A DNA stretch of 64,000 nt from Haematobia irritans (lineage: Eukaryota > Arthropoda > Insecta > Diptera > Muscidae), in the NCBI RefSeq assembly GCF_050003625.1, contig NC_134401.1:70350537-70414536 (forward strand). Direction: 5' to 3'. The position numbers and the translations under genes are program-made. Below, piece by piece: positions 20,952 to 33,000 of the stretch. The notes beneath the pieces are model-generated. The model was given only the letters and a program-made list of their open reading frames with translations. It made no database searches and was not told the DNA's origin. The stretch's first letter is position 1; each line of letters opens with the position of its first letter.

Positions 20952-21091
20952 GGATTCCCAAATTTATTTTTAATATAAACTAATGATTTATTTAAGTAAA
21001 ACAATTAATAAAGTAATTCAATTTCACAAGCATATGTGTACGTGACTCAATTCGTTGTTGACGCTCTCGTAGCTTCTTCTCTTCTTTTTAA
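20939..21091 (-). repeat. 5' LTR of the decayed gypsy element
   Basis: It matches 16092-16241 in direct orientation, sharing for example GTGTACGTGACTCAATTCG. The inner edge meets the hairpin and gag start, leaving almost no leader. The primer site is unclear; TTTGGTGATATT follows the LTR end. Confidence 0.7.
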
Positions 21092-21160
21092 AAAACCATA
21101 ACAAAAACAATATAACATAAAATAGCTTTCTCCACATTTGCATAATATATACCGTTCAAG

Positions 21161-22015
21161 TAGGCTAGCCAGATCCAATTTATCACAAAGCTTGACCAAA
21201 AAAAACTTGATTAAAAAAAAAAAAAAAACTTGTTAAACAAAAACACTCATACTATTGGGTTTAATTTATTTTTTTTTTTATTATTTGTTGATGTTGAGTT
21301 ACAAGTTACATGTTGTAGCGTCTATCAGCCAGTGCTTTTATTCCCAAAGGAGGCAGCGTGTCGGGAACAATATTTTAAAAACTATCACTTTATTCCATTT
21401 TGAAAGTTAAAAATTGTTCACCAATATACCTTTCACAATTTTAAGCGAAATAACTATGTTTTCAGCACTTCATTATCATTTTTATTTAAATAAATTATAA
21501 GATGCTAGTTGTGCTTGGTGTTTCACAAAATATAAAATGGCTCTTGTAACAATAGTGATGGCAAAATTCTTTCATGCAAATAGTGATGGCAAAATACTAT
21601 CACAGTTGGCGATTGTTGCAGTGTCACTTACGAGTGGTAGCGATGAGGATAAAATGGAACTTTGAAATGCTGGCAGGGTTAATGCGTTTTCATAAAAGAC
21701 ATTGCTTATTGGGATAGAAAACACAAATAAGATACATACCTAAAGATTTTTGAATTATAATGGCACAGAAAAAATATATATCATATTTGTCCTTATAAAC
21801 ACAACTATAATTTTATTGATAGTAAAACTATAGTTGTCTTTCAATGTGTTTTTTGGAAATATAAACTTCATTTTTTAAGTATTATTACATATGTAGCTAG
21901 AATAAATTAGAGAGAAAAAATTAACTTACAAAAAACTTGACAAATCATTTTTTTCACTTGACACGCATTAAAAAACTTGACAATCAAGCCAAATCAAGCC
22001 CGTCTGGCAACCCTA
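21161..22015. mobile_element. hAT-type non-autonomous element, 855 bp
   Basis: The ends are TAGGCTAGCCAGA and the inverted TCTGGCAACCCTA. CGTTCAAG is duplicated exactly at 21153-21160 and 22016-22023. The 8-bp duplication and CAGGGTTGCC-like ends indicate hAT. The interior is AT-rich with no transposase frame. AATAGTGATGGCAAAAT-like motifs repeat inside. Confidence 0.9.
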
Positions 22016-22125
22016 CGTTCAAGACTTCTTTCAAGAAACTTATTAAATTTTGTATTTTTGTAATATGTGTATAATTTTTATTCAACTATCACATTTAATT
22101 AAAACAGAACGTAATACAATTACAT

Positions 22126-22299
22126 ATGAGTTTATCTGTTGTTTTTAAATACATGCGTACTAGAACGATTGATATGGCTGCCGAAGGACTTCGACAATGT
22201 TTATTGCTTTGGAGTGTTGACTATTGGAACGTTGAAGGTAATATTTATCCTTATATATTCGTTCATTGTTTTGCGTTATTTTCAGTATATTTAATATAA
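22126..22299 (+). CDS. Small unidentified ORF, 57 residues (possible exon)
   Basis: It runs from ATG at 22126 to TAA at 22297-22299. The protein starts MSLSVVFKYMRTRTIDMAA and contains QCLLLWSVDYWNVEG. GAAG|GTAATATTT at about 22238 could be a splice donor, so the first ~37 residues might be an exon of something. I do not recognise it and see no partner exon. Chance is a real possibility. Confidence 0.2.
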   Translation: MSLSVVFKYMRTRTIDMAAEGLRQCLLLWSVDYWNVEGNIYPYIFVHCFALFSVYLI

Positions 22300-22534
22300 G
22301 CTGTCAACAATATATCATATTTCTACTCAGTTCTTACATATTTTTGTTAAACCTATTATTAGTATGTGATTTTTTGCAAGGAGAAAATATCACATATTTC
22401 ATGAATATGCTCCACATTTTACTGTTGTCTTGATTGACGTTCTTTGTTTTATCTTTACATTTATTTTAATATCATATTATGCATACAATCCCTTATTAAA
22501 TATACATATGCTAAAAGGTGTATTATTCTAGCAC
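22300..22534. other. Unassigned AT-rich interval
   Basis: Nothing was recognised between the small ORF and the foldback element. Confidence 0.35.
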
Positions 22535-22995
22535 TTATGGTGATTTCGATTGGAAAATTCAGTGCAGCCTACCCAAAATGTGAACGTTCGATTGACGAGG
22601 TGTTACCCATCGCAAGAGCAAAAGTGCAACCCATTTTGCACCGTAGTGCAGATGGTTACACTCGTTTGGGAAAAAAGTGCTGCATACAAATGGTACAGCA
22701 TTTTATGGTGTTACCACAATGTTGCAGAAACTACACCGTCTACAATTGAAACCCTTCTTTTTGGTAAAGAAATTGAAAAGTAACGACAATACACGTGTCA
22801 TGCACTTTCTTTTGTATTTTAAAAAATGCTATTATTTTGGTCGAAAAATAAGAGTCTTCAACAGCTGTTTGAGAGTGTAACCATCTGCACCGTAGACTAA
22901 ATATAAGGCAACTGGAACAAAATTTTCGATTATGGGGGTAAGGTGTAAAATATGCAACACATTTTTTACCAATCGAAATCACTATTAAATGAACT
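22535..22995. mobile_element. Foldback-like MITE
   Basis: The outer inverted repeats are GGTGATTTCGATTGG and CCAATCGAAATCAC. A second, inner pair is TGCAGATGGTTACACTC and GAGTGTAACCATCTGCA, near 22648 and 22870. The central part would form the loop. A target duplication is not clear. Frames predicted across it are by-products of the palindrome. Confidence 0.65.
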
Positions 22996-23179
22996 AAAAA
23001 TTATACAATATAATTATATAATATAATGTACAAAATGAAATGTAAGATTTTAGATTTGGTTCTTAGTTTTAATTTTAATTCTTGAATAATCGGGAGTGAT
23101 CGAAAACAATAACGAAATATCGCATTTGAAAAGTAATTTCTTAAAATCTTGTTTTTCGTAACACGGGCCAAAAGCTTCA

Positions 23180-23640
23180 AAGAATTAATCATCTTTCACA
23201 AGATGATCCACATCAAATCGAAGACTACCAATGGGTAGCAGATTGTGTGGCAGAGATTGTCGAAAGTGACGCTCATGAAGAATTCGAGCATAATAATTTT
23301 TTAGGAACGACTCCCTATTACCGTTCATGGAAAGAACCGTGGCAGGGACAACTATTAGACTTTTACTTGATACACGTGCCTCGAAAAACTATATCAAACC
23401 TTTAAAGGTTTGAAACACATTGTTCCAGTAGAAAACCCGTTCATGGTGAAGTCAATACACGGCTTCACTACTATTAAGGGAAAATGTACCGTTAACCTTT
23501 CTAAAATTCCTCAAATGTGCGAATGTAAATTTCAGAAAAAAAATCAAAAAAAAAAAAAGAAGGGAAGTGATGAAAAGCCTGTCGGGAGTTTTTGCAAACC
23601 CCAACGGTTGTGGGAATGGTACAGTTGCCGTTAAAGGTTC
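23180..23640 (+). pseudogene. Gypsy-type gag end/protease fragment
   Basis: Plus-strand coding, frameshifted near 23390, reads DPHQIEDYQWVADCVAEIV, then YYRSWKEPW. It continues LLLDTRASKNYIKPLKGLKH and ENPFMVKSIHGFTTIKGKC. LLDTGASKNYI followed by VKSIHG is a gypsy-family protease pattern; here the catalytic motif reads DTRAS instead of DTGAS. The fragment decays into an A-rich run at 23540-23560. No RT follows; the next 1 kb is a MITE. Confidence 0.75.
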
Positions 23641-23702
23641 AACGACAACATGGCCACCATAAAAACCTTAGAAGGTTCCACTACAAAAGTCACTGGCACC
23701 TA

Positions 23703-24679
23703 CACGGATAAAAAAAACTGTTTTTCGTATGTTTGGCTATAAACATTATATGTTTGGAACACAAATTTTTAAACACAATATTTTTGAGTGCAAGGATATA
23801 ATGTTCATAAACTAGCATAACATGTTTGGGACATATATGTTAATATGTTAGAACATATTATGTTTGGGACATAAAATGTTTGTAAATATAATATGCTTGG
23901 ATGCAAACATATATTAATTTAGAAATAGCCTATGAACATATATGCGTTTAGTAGCTTGGAGTGCTATTTAACAGGGAGCGATATTGAATTAAGTTGGTGG
24001 TTGTTGCTTGTTATTACAAAATTAACATTTTATTTTTCCTTGGGCAATTGATCAGCTACTTCTTTGATTCTTACAAACTGTGTGGTCCGCTGTTCGAATC
24101 CCCGTCCGGCAAAAGGTAAAATTAAAATAAAAAAAATCATAAAATTGAATAATTTCTTCTACAATGTTTGTATTACAGAAAAAGGTGCTAAGAACTAAAA
24201 AGTCTCGTGGAAGTGAGAAAGATGTCGGGGAATATACAATTGGGCAGAAACAAAATTTTGAGCATTCAGGTCGAAAACCTATGTTGGTAGCACCTATATT
24301 ACCTGTTTATTTTCATAATTCATTATGATTGTAAATATATAAATAAATAAATAACATTTTGAGCACAATATTGTTTGGGAGAATTTTTTTTTAAGCATAT
24401 AATATTTTTGGGTGCAAAATGCTTCCAAACATATTATATGGTCACATAATAACATATTGTTTTTTGGAAGACAACATTATTGAATTTGGATGCAAAAATA
24501 CAAAATGTTGGAACTTAGACTACCCAAACATATATTGTTTAGACCAATATGCTTTCAAACATATTATATATTGGTAGAGATCAAACATATAAATGTTTGG
24601 GCAATACCCAAAAATGTATATGCTTGAAGCAAAATATGTTTGGGAGTATATGTTACAGAAGCGATTTTTTGTGAGGGTG
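23703..24679. mobile_element. TA-flanked MITE, ~977 bp, with ATGTTTGGG-type internal repeats
   Basis: The ends are CACGGATAAAAAAAACTG and the inverted GATTTTTTGTGAGGGTG, with TA on both sides. The interior is full of ACATATTATGTTTGGG-like units in both orientations. A tRNA-like B box GTTCGAATCCCCGTCCGGCA is embedded at about 24093-24112. No ORF. Confidence 0.65.
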
Positions 24680-24681
24680 TA

Positions 24682-25658
24682 CTTACTTACATTCGACAAT
24701 GAGATCAATGTAAATCCAAAACAATACAAAAGGTTGCAGCGATAATCGTTAATGTTACAGACCATCAAGATATACTGAGCCTCCCGTATCTCCATAAGTT
24801 GAGCTTGGAGAACCGGCGAAATATCAACGAAGTCAAAGAGAAAATTGTAACTGGACCGACACTTTCTGGTCTCCCATCGATAACAGTTTTGATCTCTTAC
24901 CTGGTTATTTATATTTCATCGTGCTATGCAACACGACACCCCACTCGAGGGGCAGTATCGACATAAATAGGAATTTTTGGGTTCTTTCATAGCTTTAAGT
25001 ACTTTAAGTTTTATTAGTTTTGTAATGAGACTCGAATAAAGAACAACGAATTCATTTAATCAAGAATTTATTGTCTTAATTTATACACGAAATTAAAACA
25101 ATCAACAATGATTGTGCAGAAATGTTGTTGTTTTTCCAATCAGGCAAGAGGGGTTGAGGGTTGTTTTTGGATAATAATAGTGCTGAGTATCCATATATTG
25201 CCAAGACAGTATTGGTCGAGCACTTTTTTTTAGTCGAATGGGACATATATGTTCCATTAGTGTCGCTACCTTATTAGAAAATTTATGTAACCGGATCAAT
25301 CGTCATTGTCGGAGAATGCATTGATTATAAAAGAATAGCCAAGCAATACTTGAAATAGAGGAACATTTAGTTACTGAAAAATATTCCGTATTTTTTTTTA
25401 TATTTATCAATTTCCCACACACAAAGTATGCAAGTTAACCAAGACGACAAATTTTAACGCAGGGAAGCAAACACACCAGAGAACGTAAACCGGTATGCAT
25501 TAATATCTACCCAAAATACCTATGTCGAAGGGAGTATGATAACAATGCATATTGACACTCATCCTACTCATATAAAGCTATACTCAAATCTAAGCTGACA
25601 CATTAACATTTTCACCTGCAACCATGTTGGCTCAGTGAAATAAGAAATATATAACTGT
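24682..25658. other. Unassigned; possible LTR fragment around 24920-25080
   Basis: There is no coding signal I trust. CACCCCACTCGAGGGG at about 24938, then AATAAA at about 25036 and an AT-rich end, look like an LTR R/U5 region. No partner LTR was found. Confidence 0.3.
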
Positions 25659-26091
25659 CCTCATCTAGGTTAGGTTAGGTTAAAGTGGCAGCCCGATTAG
25701 ACTATTCAGTCCATTGTGATACCACATTAACTAAAAGTACCAATTACATATGGGCACTTCTAGTTTTAACCGCTGAATCTTCTTGATTTTTGCAAAATCG
25801 CCTATCAGACAGCGACCCGTTATAGCAGATATCAGGAGTGCTATCTGACGTCTCGATAACACTATCATATCTAGTGTGCGGTTTAAATTTTAAATGAGGC
25901 CATATTTGCTTGGTGTCATTACAGCCCTTGCAATTCTCCCATCGAACATTTGCCATCATAACAGCCTTCTCACGCAGCATGAGCGTACAGGTAGACAGGG
26001 GCATACCAACGGATTTTAGTTCCCCTGGAATATGTAAGGTAGTAGTCCCTAGCCTTGCCAACTTATCCGCTTCGCAGTTCCCCGGCATGTT

Positions 26092-26651
26092 CACACAAAA
26101 ATTTTTTCTGGTTCAATCACCAAATTAATTGATCCAATTAATTTTATAATTGAAATGTCTTCAATCACGAAAATGATAGTATCAATCAAGTTTTAATTGG
26201 GCATAGTAAAAATTCTTGATTAAAAAATTAATTGATTTTTTTCAGCAAATTTCAATTAATTTTTTAATTGATTCAATTAAAAACTTAATTGATGTAGATC
26301 GAGAAACTCAATTAAATTATTAATTAAAAAAGGTAACTATTTTTAATTACTTTCTGAATTGGCTTAGAGTTTTTATTTGGATTAACAAATGATTGTTTGA
26401 AATTCATTTTTAATTAAAAATTAAAAAAAATCAGCACTTTTTTAACTGAATTAGTCTTCCGAATTTGATTAAAAAGTTAATTGTATCAATTAATTTTTTA
26501 ATTAAAAAAAAATTCAATCATTGACTTAATTAACTTAATGTTTCTATCATGATTAAAAAGTTAATTGTGTCAATTAATTTATTAATTGAAAACATTTTCA
26601 ACTTCAATTAACTTTTTAATTGGAAATATTTTGGTGATATTTTTTTCTGTG
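26092..26651. mobile_element. AT-rich palindromic MITE, copy 3, inside LINE E
   Basis: It runs from CACACAAAAATTTTTTC to TTTTTTTCTGTG with TT on both sides. LINE E reads continuously across the site (GGCATGTT then CCTATGGCC), so the borders are precise. Long internal array of TTAATTG palindromes. Confidence 0.85.
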
Positions 26652-27357
26652 TTCCTATGGCCAGGCACCCATATTAGGTGAATATTGTACTGCTCAGCCA
26701 TCTCATTGAGAGATTTGCGGCAGTCGATGGCCGTTTTCGAGTTGAGGAACACAGAGTCCAAGGTTGACAGGTTGACTGTCTGAGTATATATTAATGCCCA
26801 CATTTTTTGGAACATTACTTCTCAGCCAATTCGCCACCTCTCTTATTGCTAATATTTCAGCCTGAAAAACACTACAGTGATTAGGTAACCTTTTCGCTAT
26901 TCGAAGTTCCAGATCATTAGAATATACTCCGAAACCCAATTGTCCATCCAATTTGGAGCCATCAGTGTAGAAATCTATATATTCTTTATTCCCCGGGGTC
27001 TGTGTGCACCACGCCTCACTGTTGGGGATTAGAGTCTCAAACTTTTTGTCGAAAAGTGGACTCGCCAAAGTGTAATCCACTACGTTAGGCACATCTGGCA
27101 TTATTTTGAGGACCGAACTGTAACCGTAACTTTTTTCCGATCACAGCGATAGCTCGCGCAACCGCACAGCCGTTGTTGCAGCTGACTGTTTGGCCAAAAT
27201 GTCTAAAGGCAATAGATGCAGCATGACATTAAGGGAATTTGTTCCTGTCCTGCTGAATGCGCCTGAGATACACAAACACGCCATACGCTGAACTTTGTCT
27301 AAACTTGTTGGCTGGTGAAGTGCCGACCACCAGGCTACAACATCATATAGCATTATA

Positions 27358-28290
27358 AAGGGTGATTCTTTTGAGGTTAGGATTTTCATGCATTAGTATT
27401 TGACAGATCACGTGGGATTTCAGACATGGTGTCAAAGAGAAAGATGCTCAGTATGCTTTGACATTTCATCATGAATAGCCGAACGATCTGCCACAACGTC
27501 GAATTTTCAGTGAATGGGCCCTAGAAAAGTTGGCAGAAAATCCGCTTTTTTATCGACAAATTTTGTTCAGCGATGAGGCTCATTTCTGGTTGAATGGCTA
27601 CGTAAATAAGCAAAATTGCCGCATTTGGAGTGAAGAGCAACCAGAAGCCGTTCAAGAACTGCCCATGCATCCCGAAAAATGCACTGTTTGGTGTGGTTTG
27701 TACGCTGGTGGAATCATTGGACCGTATTTTTTCAAAGATGCTGTTGGACGCAACGTTACGGTGAATGGCGATCGCTATCGTTCGATGCTAACAAACTTTT
27801 TGTTGCCAAAAATGGAAGAACTGAACTTGGTTGACATGTGGTTTCAACAAGATGGCGCTACATGCCACACAGCTCGCGATTCTATGGCCATTTTGAGGGA
27901 AAACTTCGGAGAACAATTCATCTCAAGAAATGGACCGGTAAGTTGGCCACCAAGATCATGCGATTTGACGCCTTTAGACTATTTTTTGTGGGGCTACGTC
28001 AAGTCTAAAGTCTACAGAAATAAGCCAGCAACTATTCCAGCTTTGGAAGACAACATTTCCGAAGAAATTCGGGCTATTCCGGCCGAAATGCTCGAAAAAG
28101 TTGCCCAAAATTGGACTTTCCGAATGGACCACCTAAGACGCAGCCGCGGTCAACATTTAAATGAAATTATCTTCAAAAAGTAAATGTCATGGACCAATCT
28201 AACGTTTCAAATAAAGAACCGATGAGATTTTGCAAATTTTATGCGTTTTTTTAAAAAAAAAAGTTATCAAGCTCTTAACAAATCACCCTT
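27358..28290 (+). mobile_element. DD41D (rosa-like) mariner, internally deleted
   Basis: It is flanked by TA at 27356-27357 and 28291-28292, inside LINE E whose sequence continues on both sides. The ends are AAGGGTGATT and AATCACCCTT. About 930 bp remain of an expected ~1.3 kb. Confidence 0.9.
27482..28183 (+). pseudogene. Mariner transposase, catalytic domain only (DD41D)
   Basis: The coding remnant reads NDLPQRRIFSEWALEKLAEN and continues open to TAA at 28181-28183. Catalytic residues are visible as FSDEAHFWLNG, WFQQDGATCHT and LTPLDYFLWG. By count 41 residues separate the second and third Asp, the DD41D spacing of the rosa group. The native ATG (about 27471) is out of frame because a deletion removed the N-terminal helix-turn-helix DNA-binding half. 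The ~235-residue remainder has no good start and could not bind the ends. The catalytic core is otherwise undamaged. Confidence 0.88.
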
Positions 28291-28781
28291 TAGGTCTAAC
28301 CACTGCCGTGTATAGCCAATGCACAATTTTTGGTTTTAGTCCCCACTTTTTTCCTATTGCCTTTTTGCACGAGTACAAAGCTACCGTTGCTTTTCTCGCC
28401 CTTTCTTCAATAATAAGCTTAAAGTTCAGCTTCCTGTCAAAAATAACGCCAAGGTATTTTGCACACTCACCAAAGGGAATTTCAATACCCCCTAAAGGTG
28501 GGTATTAAGTTCGAGTTTAGCCGCTAAAATTGCCATTTTTTCACGATTAATTTTCTTAATTAATCCACTTTAAGGAATACAAACTTTGTGAAAATTTGCT
28601 TTGGGCTATTCCCCATCAAGTTACAATAAAATTTGCAACAAATATGTATAATTGTATGCCGTTTTTTTCCTATTCCTATTCAACCGTCGAACGGAACGGA
28701 CGTGTTTTTTTCAATAGCGGATAAACTCATAGTAATAGGTACCTACTACGAATTTCAAGTGTGGTGGGATATTAAGCCACC

Positions 28782-30009
28782 ATGCAGCGAAATTCCAAGT
28801 CATCCACTGGGTTGCTAACTTCAGGGCCCAGTGGACGGGTATCGACTGGAGTTATAAATCTGGGCAATGACCAAGAGTTAGGCCCAATTAGTCGACCTGT
28901 AGACGGGTCGACAGGTGGCGACACACTGACAAGTCGAACTTTTTCTAAGGTAACGACATCAAAAGGAGGTAATCCCTCACGAAAGAGATTCAAGGAACGC
29001 AGAAATGCTTTGTTTATCCTAAAGAAGTTAGGATCAGTCGACCCAAGCACGTTGTCGGCTAAACAAAGCGATTCCTTAAAATGGGCTCAAGGAATTCTTG
29101 AGACTGGAAAAAGGGAACGATCGCCGGATGAGCTGCCATCCTCCAAAAGGGATCAAAGATCGTTTGCCTCAGTTGCTAAAGATAGCCTTGTGATGGCTAT
29201 CATTAATAAAGGAGCATTGGACGGTATGGTTCCAAAGCAAAAAATGGGGGGAAATTGAGAATGCTCTATCTGTCGTCTACTCACAGGTACTGGAAAAGTT
29301 TCCCGGCCCAGATCCTCGACACCAAGAGGCTGGTTGGTATCAAGGACGATTTAAGCTAGTCGCATTTGAGGACCAGAGGTCTATAGAATGTTTTAAAGCT
29401 GCTCTGATACTAATTGGTGAAGTTTGGGAAGGAGCTGCTCTAGAGTTAGTCGAGAAGAAAGACATACCGGCTAGACCTAGAGCACATGCCTGGATACCTG
29501 CAAACCCTTCTGACCCTGAATCTATTTTAAATAGACTGAAACGATGCAATCCAGATCTTCCAACAGCTGATTGGAAGGTTGGCCGTTTGGATGAAGTGGA
29601 TGGACCAAGACGGCATGCAGTGTTTATATTGAACACTCAGTCTTTGCCACATCTGGCAAAGTCCCAGGGCCGTGTATGTTATGGCTTTCATTATATCCAA
29701 ATGAAGGTGTATAAAAACGATCAGCTAAAGGATTCAGAAATGGACAAGCCTCTGTCTGAATCAGAAGTAAGCGGATCCTCTTGCGAAGTCGAGGGAGATA
29801 CCAAAGTTGAAGACATGGATAGATACCGTATGCGTGAGGAGGCTTCTATTGCCTCAGAACTCACCAAAGTCGAACCTATGGTTATTGCGAGAGTCACCGA
29901 TATCTCTGAAGAGGACATTCTTGATGACTCGATCGAAGCGGCTGATGTGACGGTTGTTGAAAATCTCGATGGTCCTACGGATCCTCCAGATAAATCTTCA
30001 TCATTGTAA
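28782..30009 (+). pseudogene. LINE A ORF1 protein (RNA-binding, DUF4780-like), one frameshift
   Basis: It starts at ATG 28782 in good context (GCCACCATGC). The N-terminus is Ser/Gly-rich, then basic (RKRFKERRNALFILKK) and KRERSPDELPSSKRDQRS, probably nucleic-acid binding or nuclear targeting. The C-terminal domain has GWYQGRFKLVAFEDQRS, HAWIPANPSDPESIL and CNPDLPTADWKVGRLDEVDG. A run of six A at 29239-29244, where copy B has five, shifts the frame. An acidic tail ends PPDKSSSL at the TAA (30007-30009). It overlaps the ORF2 start by ~44 nt in another frame. No CCHC knuckles were seen. Confidence 0.85.
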
Positions 30010-33000
30010 GGCTGCATGTGCTGCCTTAAAAGTTCTCCTGATGAAAGGGGACATAGATATAGTTCTTATTCAAGAACCATATGTTTACAAAAACAAAATA
30101 TGTGAATTAAGTACTCCGGGGTTCAAACTATTGCAGTATACTGGTAATGATGTAAATCGAGCCTGTATAATTGCTAAAAACGAGCTCAATTTGTTTCTGC
30201 TTCCCTCAATGTGCAATACAGACACTGTCGTTGCAAGTTTAGAAATAGCCAAATGCAAATATTGGGTATCTTCGGTCTACATGGGACATGACAGGTAGAT
30301 GCCTCCATATGCCGTTAAGACCTTAGTGGAGGAGTCACTGAAAACAAAGGCGAAACTCATTATGGGATGCGATGCGAATGCACATCATAGTATATGGGGA
30401 AGTAGTGATACTAATGCAAGGGGAGAGTCGCTAATAGAGTTTATTTTGCGTACTAATCTGGTAGTTTGCAACAAGGGAGATGTCCCAACCTTTTGTCACT
30501 AAAAACAGGCAAGAGGTTTTGGACATCACCTTGGCCTCGCAAGAACTAAATGAAATGATATCTGAGTGGCAGGTTTTAAGTGAACACAGCTTCTCAGATC
30601 ATCGCTACATCAGTTTCAAATTTGACGTTCATATCACCAAGATCATATTTCCGCCAAATGTTAGGAAAGCTGACTGGAATAGGTATAGGGAATCGTTCAA
30701 TATGATGATACCGGAAATAACAGAGACAAATATGAGAAATGTGCAAGATATCGAACACGCAGTGGAGCGGATTACTAAGGCCTTCAACATCTCACTGAAA
30801 GCTGCATGCCCTAGAGGAAAGCCAAGGGGGAAACATCGACCACCATGGTGGTCTACGGAATTAAGTAATATGAGGAAATCCTGCAGGAAGCTCTTTAACA
30901 AGGCAAAGTCCACCAGAGCCCCTGAGGACTGGGACGCTTACAAGAAGAATCTGAGAGGATACAAGCGAGAACTGAGAAAGGCTCAGCATAACTCTTGGAA
31001 TGCTTACTGCAGCAGTATTGAGAATACGTCCGAGGCTTCCAGACTACGGAAGGTTCTAGCATCCACCAACTCCGCTCCAGGTTTCATTAAAACATCGGAG
31101 GGCAATTGGACAACGTCCAGTAAGGAGACGCTGGAGGTACTATTGGACACACATTTTCCTGGAAATCAGACGGTTGAACCATGTACTGGCGGTGCCACAG
31201 TTGCTCAGCGGTCGTTTCCTGTCGAGGAAATTGTATCGGAAACTAGAATAAGATGGGCGCTAAATAGCTTTGGACCATTCAAATCCCCTGGACCTGATGG
31301 AATTACTCCGGCGGAGTTACAAGCTGTAACTGACAAAATTATCCCCTGGTTGTCGGTGATATATAAAGGATGTATCAACTTATCATATATCCCAGGAAAG
31401 TGGAGGGAAACAAAAGTCGTTTTCATACCTAAAGCGGGAAAAGCCTCTCACTCGAGGGCGAAGGATTTCCGACCAATCAGCTTATCCTCATTCCTACTTA
31501 AGACTCTGGAGAGGATGATAGATATTTATCTTAGAACTAGCATCGATTCAAGTTTGTTCTCGAAACGACAGCATGCATACTCGAAGGGCAGGTCTACTGA
31601 GACCGCACTACATGAACTAGTCAGCTTTATTGAAAGCTCACTATCTGTCAAAGAATACACAATCGTGGCGTTTCTAGACATCGAAGGGGCGTTCAATAAT
31701 GTCCATCCGAGCTCGATATTAAATGGACTGACAACTCTGAATGTTGATCCATGTATACTCAGGCTGTTAGACGAACTGCTAATGAAGAGACGTATTTCAG
31801 CCACACTAGGACAAGCAAACATACAAAGGTATGTGAACAGAGGCACTCCCCAAGGAGGAGTCCTATCACCTCTTCTTTGGAATGTTGCTATAAATAGCCT
31901 TCTGGTTACTCTAGAAAAAGAAAGGATAAAAGTGGTGGCATACGCAGATGATGTGGCTCTGGCAGTCAGGGGAAAATTCCCATCCACAATCAGAGATATT
32001 ATTCAGAGGGCCCTCCGGATGACTGAGAAATGGGCGAAAGACAATGGTCTTGGGGTAAATCCTGCAAAGACAGAATTAGTCATGTACTGCAACGATCGCA
32101 AAACTCCCACGGTTAGGCCTATTTCCTTAGGGGGTATTGAAATTCCCTTTGGTGAATGTGCAAAATACCTTGGCGTTATTTTGGACAGGAAGCTGAACTT
32201 TAAGCTTAATATTGAAGAAAGGGCGAGAAAGGCAACTGTAGCTTTGTACTCGTGCAAAAAGGCAATAGGAAAAAAGTGGGGACTGAAACCAAAAATTGTG
32301 CATTGGCTATACACGGCAGTGGTTAGACCTATAATGCTATATGGTGTTGTAGTCTGGTGGCCGGCACTTCAGAAACCGACTTGTTTAGATAAAGTTCAGC
32401 GTATGGCGTGTTTGTGTATTTCAGGCGCATTCAGCAAGACAGGAACAAATTCCCTTAATGTCGTGCTGCATCTATTGCCTTTAGACATTTTGGCCAAACA
32501 GTCAGCTGCAACAACGGCTGTGCGGTTGCGCGAACTATCGCTGTGGTCGGAAAAAGGTTACGGTCACAGTTCTGTCCTCAAAACAATGCCAGATGTGCCT
32601 AACGTAGTGGATTACACTTTGGCGAGTCCACTTTTCGACAAAAAGTTTGAGACTCTAATCCCCAACAGTGAGGCGTGGTGCACACAGACCCCGGGGAATA
32701 AAGAATATATAGATTTCTACACTGATGGCTCCAAATTGGATGGACAAGTGGGGTTCGGAGTATATTCTAATGATCTGGAACTTCGAATAGCGAAAAGATT
32801 ACCTAATCACTGTAGTGTTTTTCAGGCTGAAATATTAGCAATAAGAGAGGTGGCGAATTGGCTGAGAAGTAATGTTCCAAAAAATGTGGGCATTAATATA
32901 TACTCAGACAGTCAACCTGCAATAAAATCCTTGGACTCTGTGTTCCTCAACTCGAAAACGGCCATCGACTGCCGCAAATCTCTCAATGAGATGGCTGAGC

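Noticed and set aside
22444..22880. Frames of 101, 77 and 67 residues
   Set aside because: They run across a foldback element in several overlapping frames, with no domain.
31526..31987. Minus-strand frames opposite LINE A RT, and equivalents in the other copies
   Set aside because: Antisense shadows recurring in every LINE copy because the coding strand constrains both strands.
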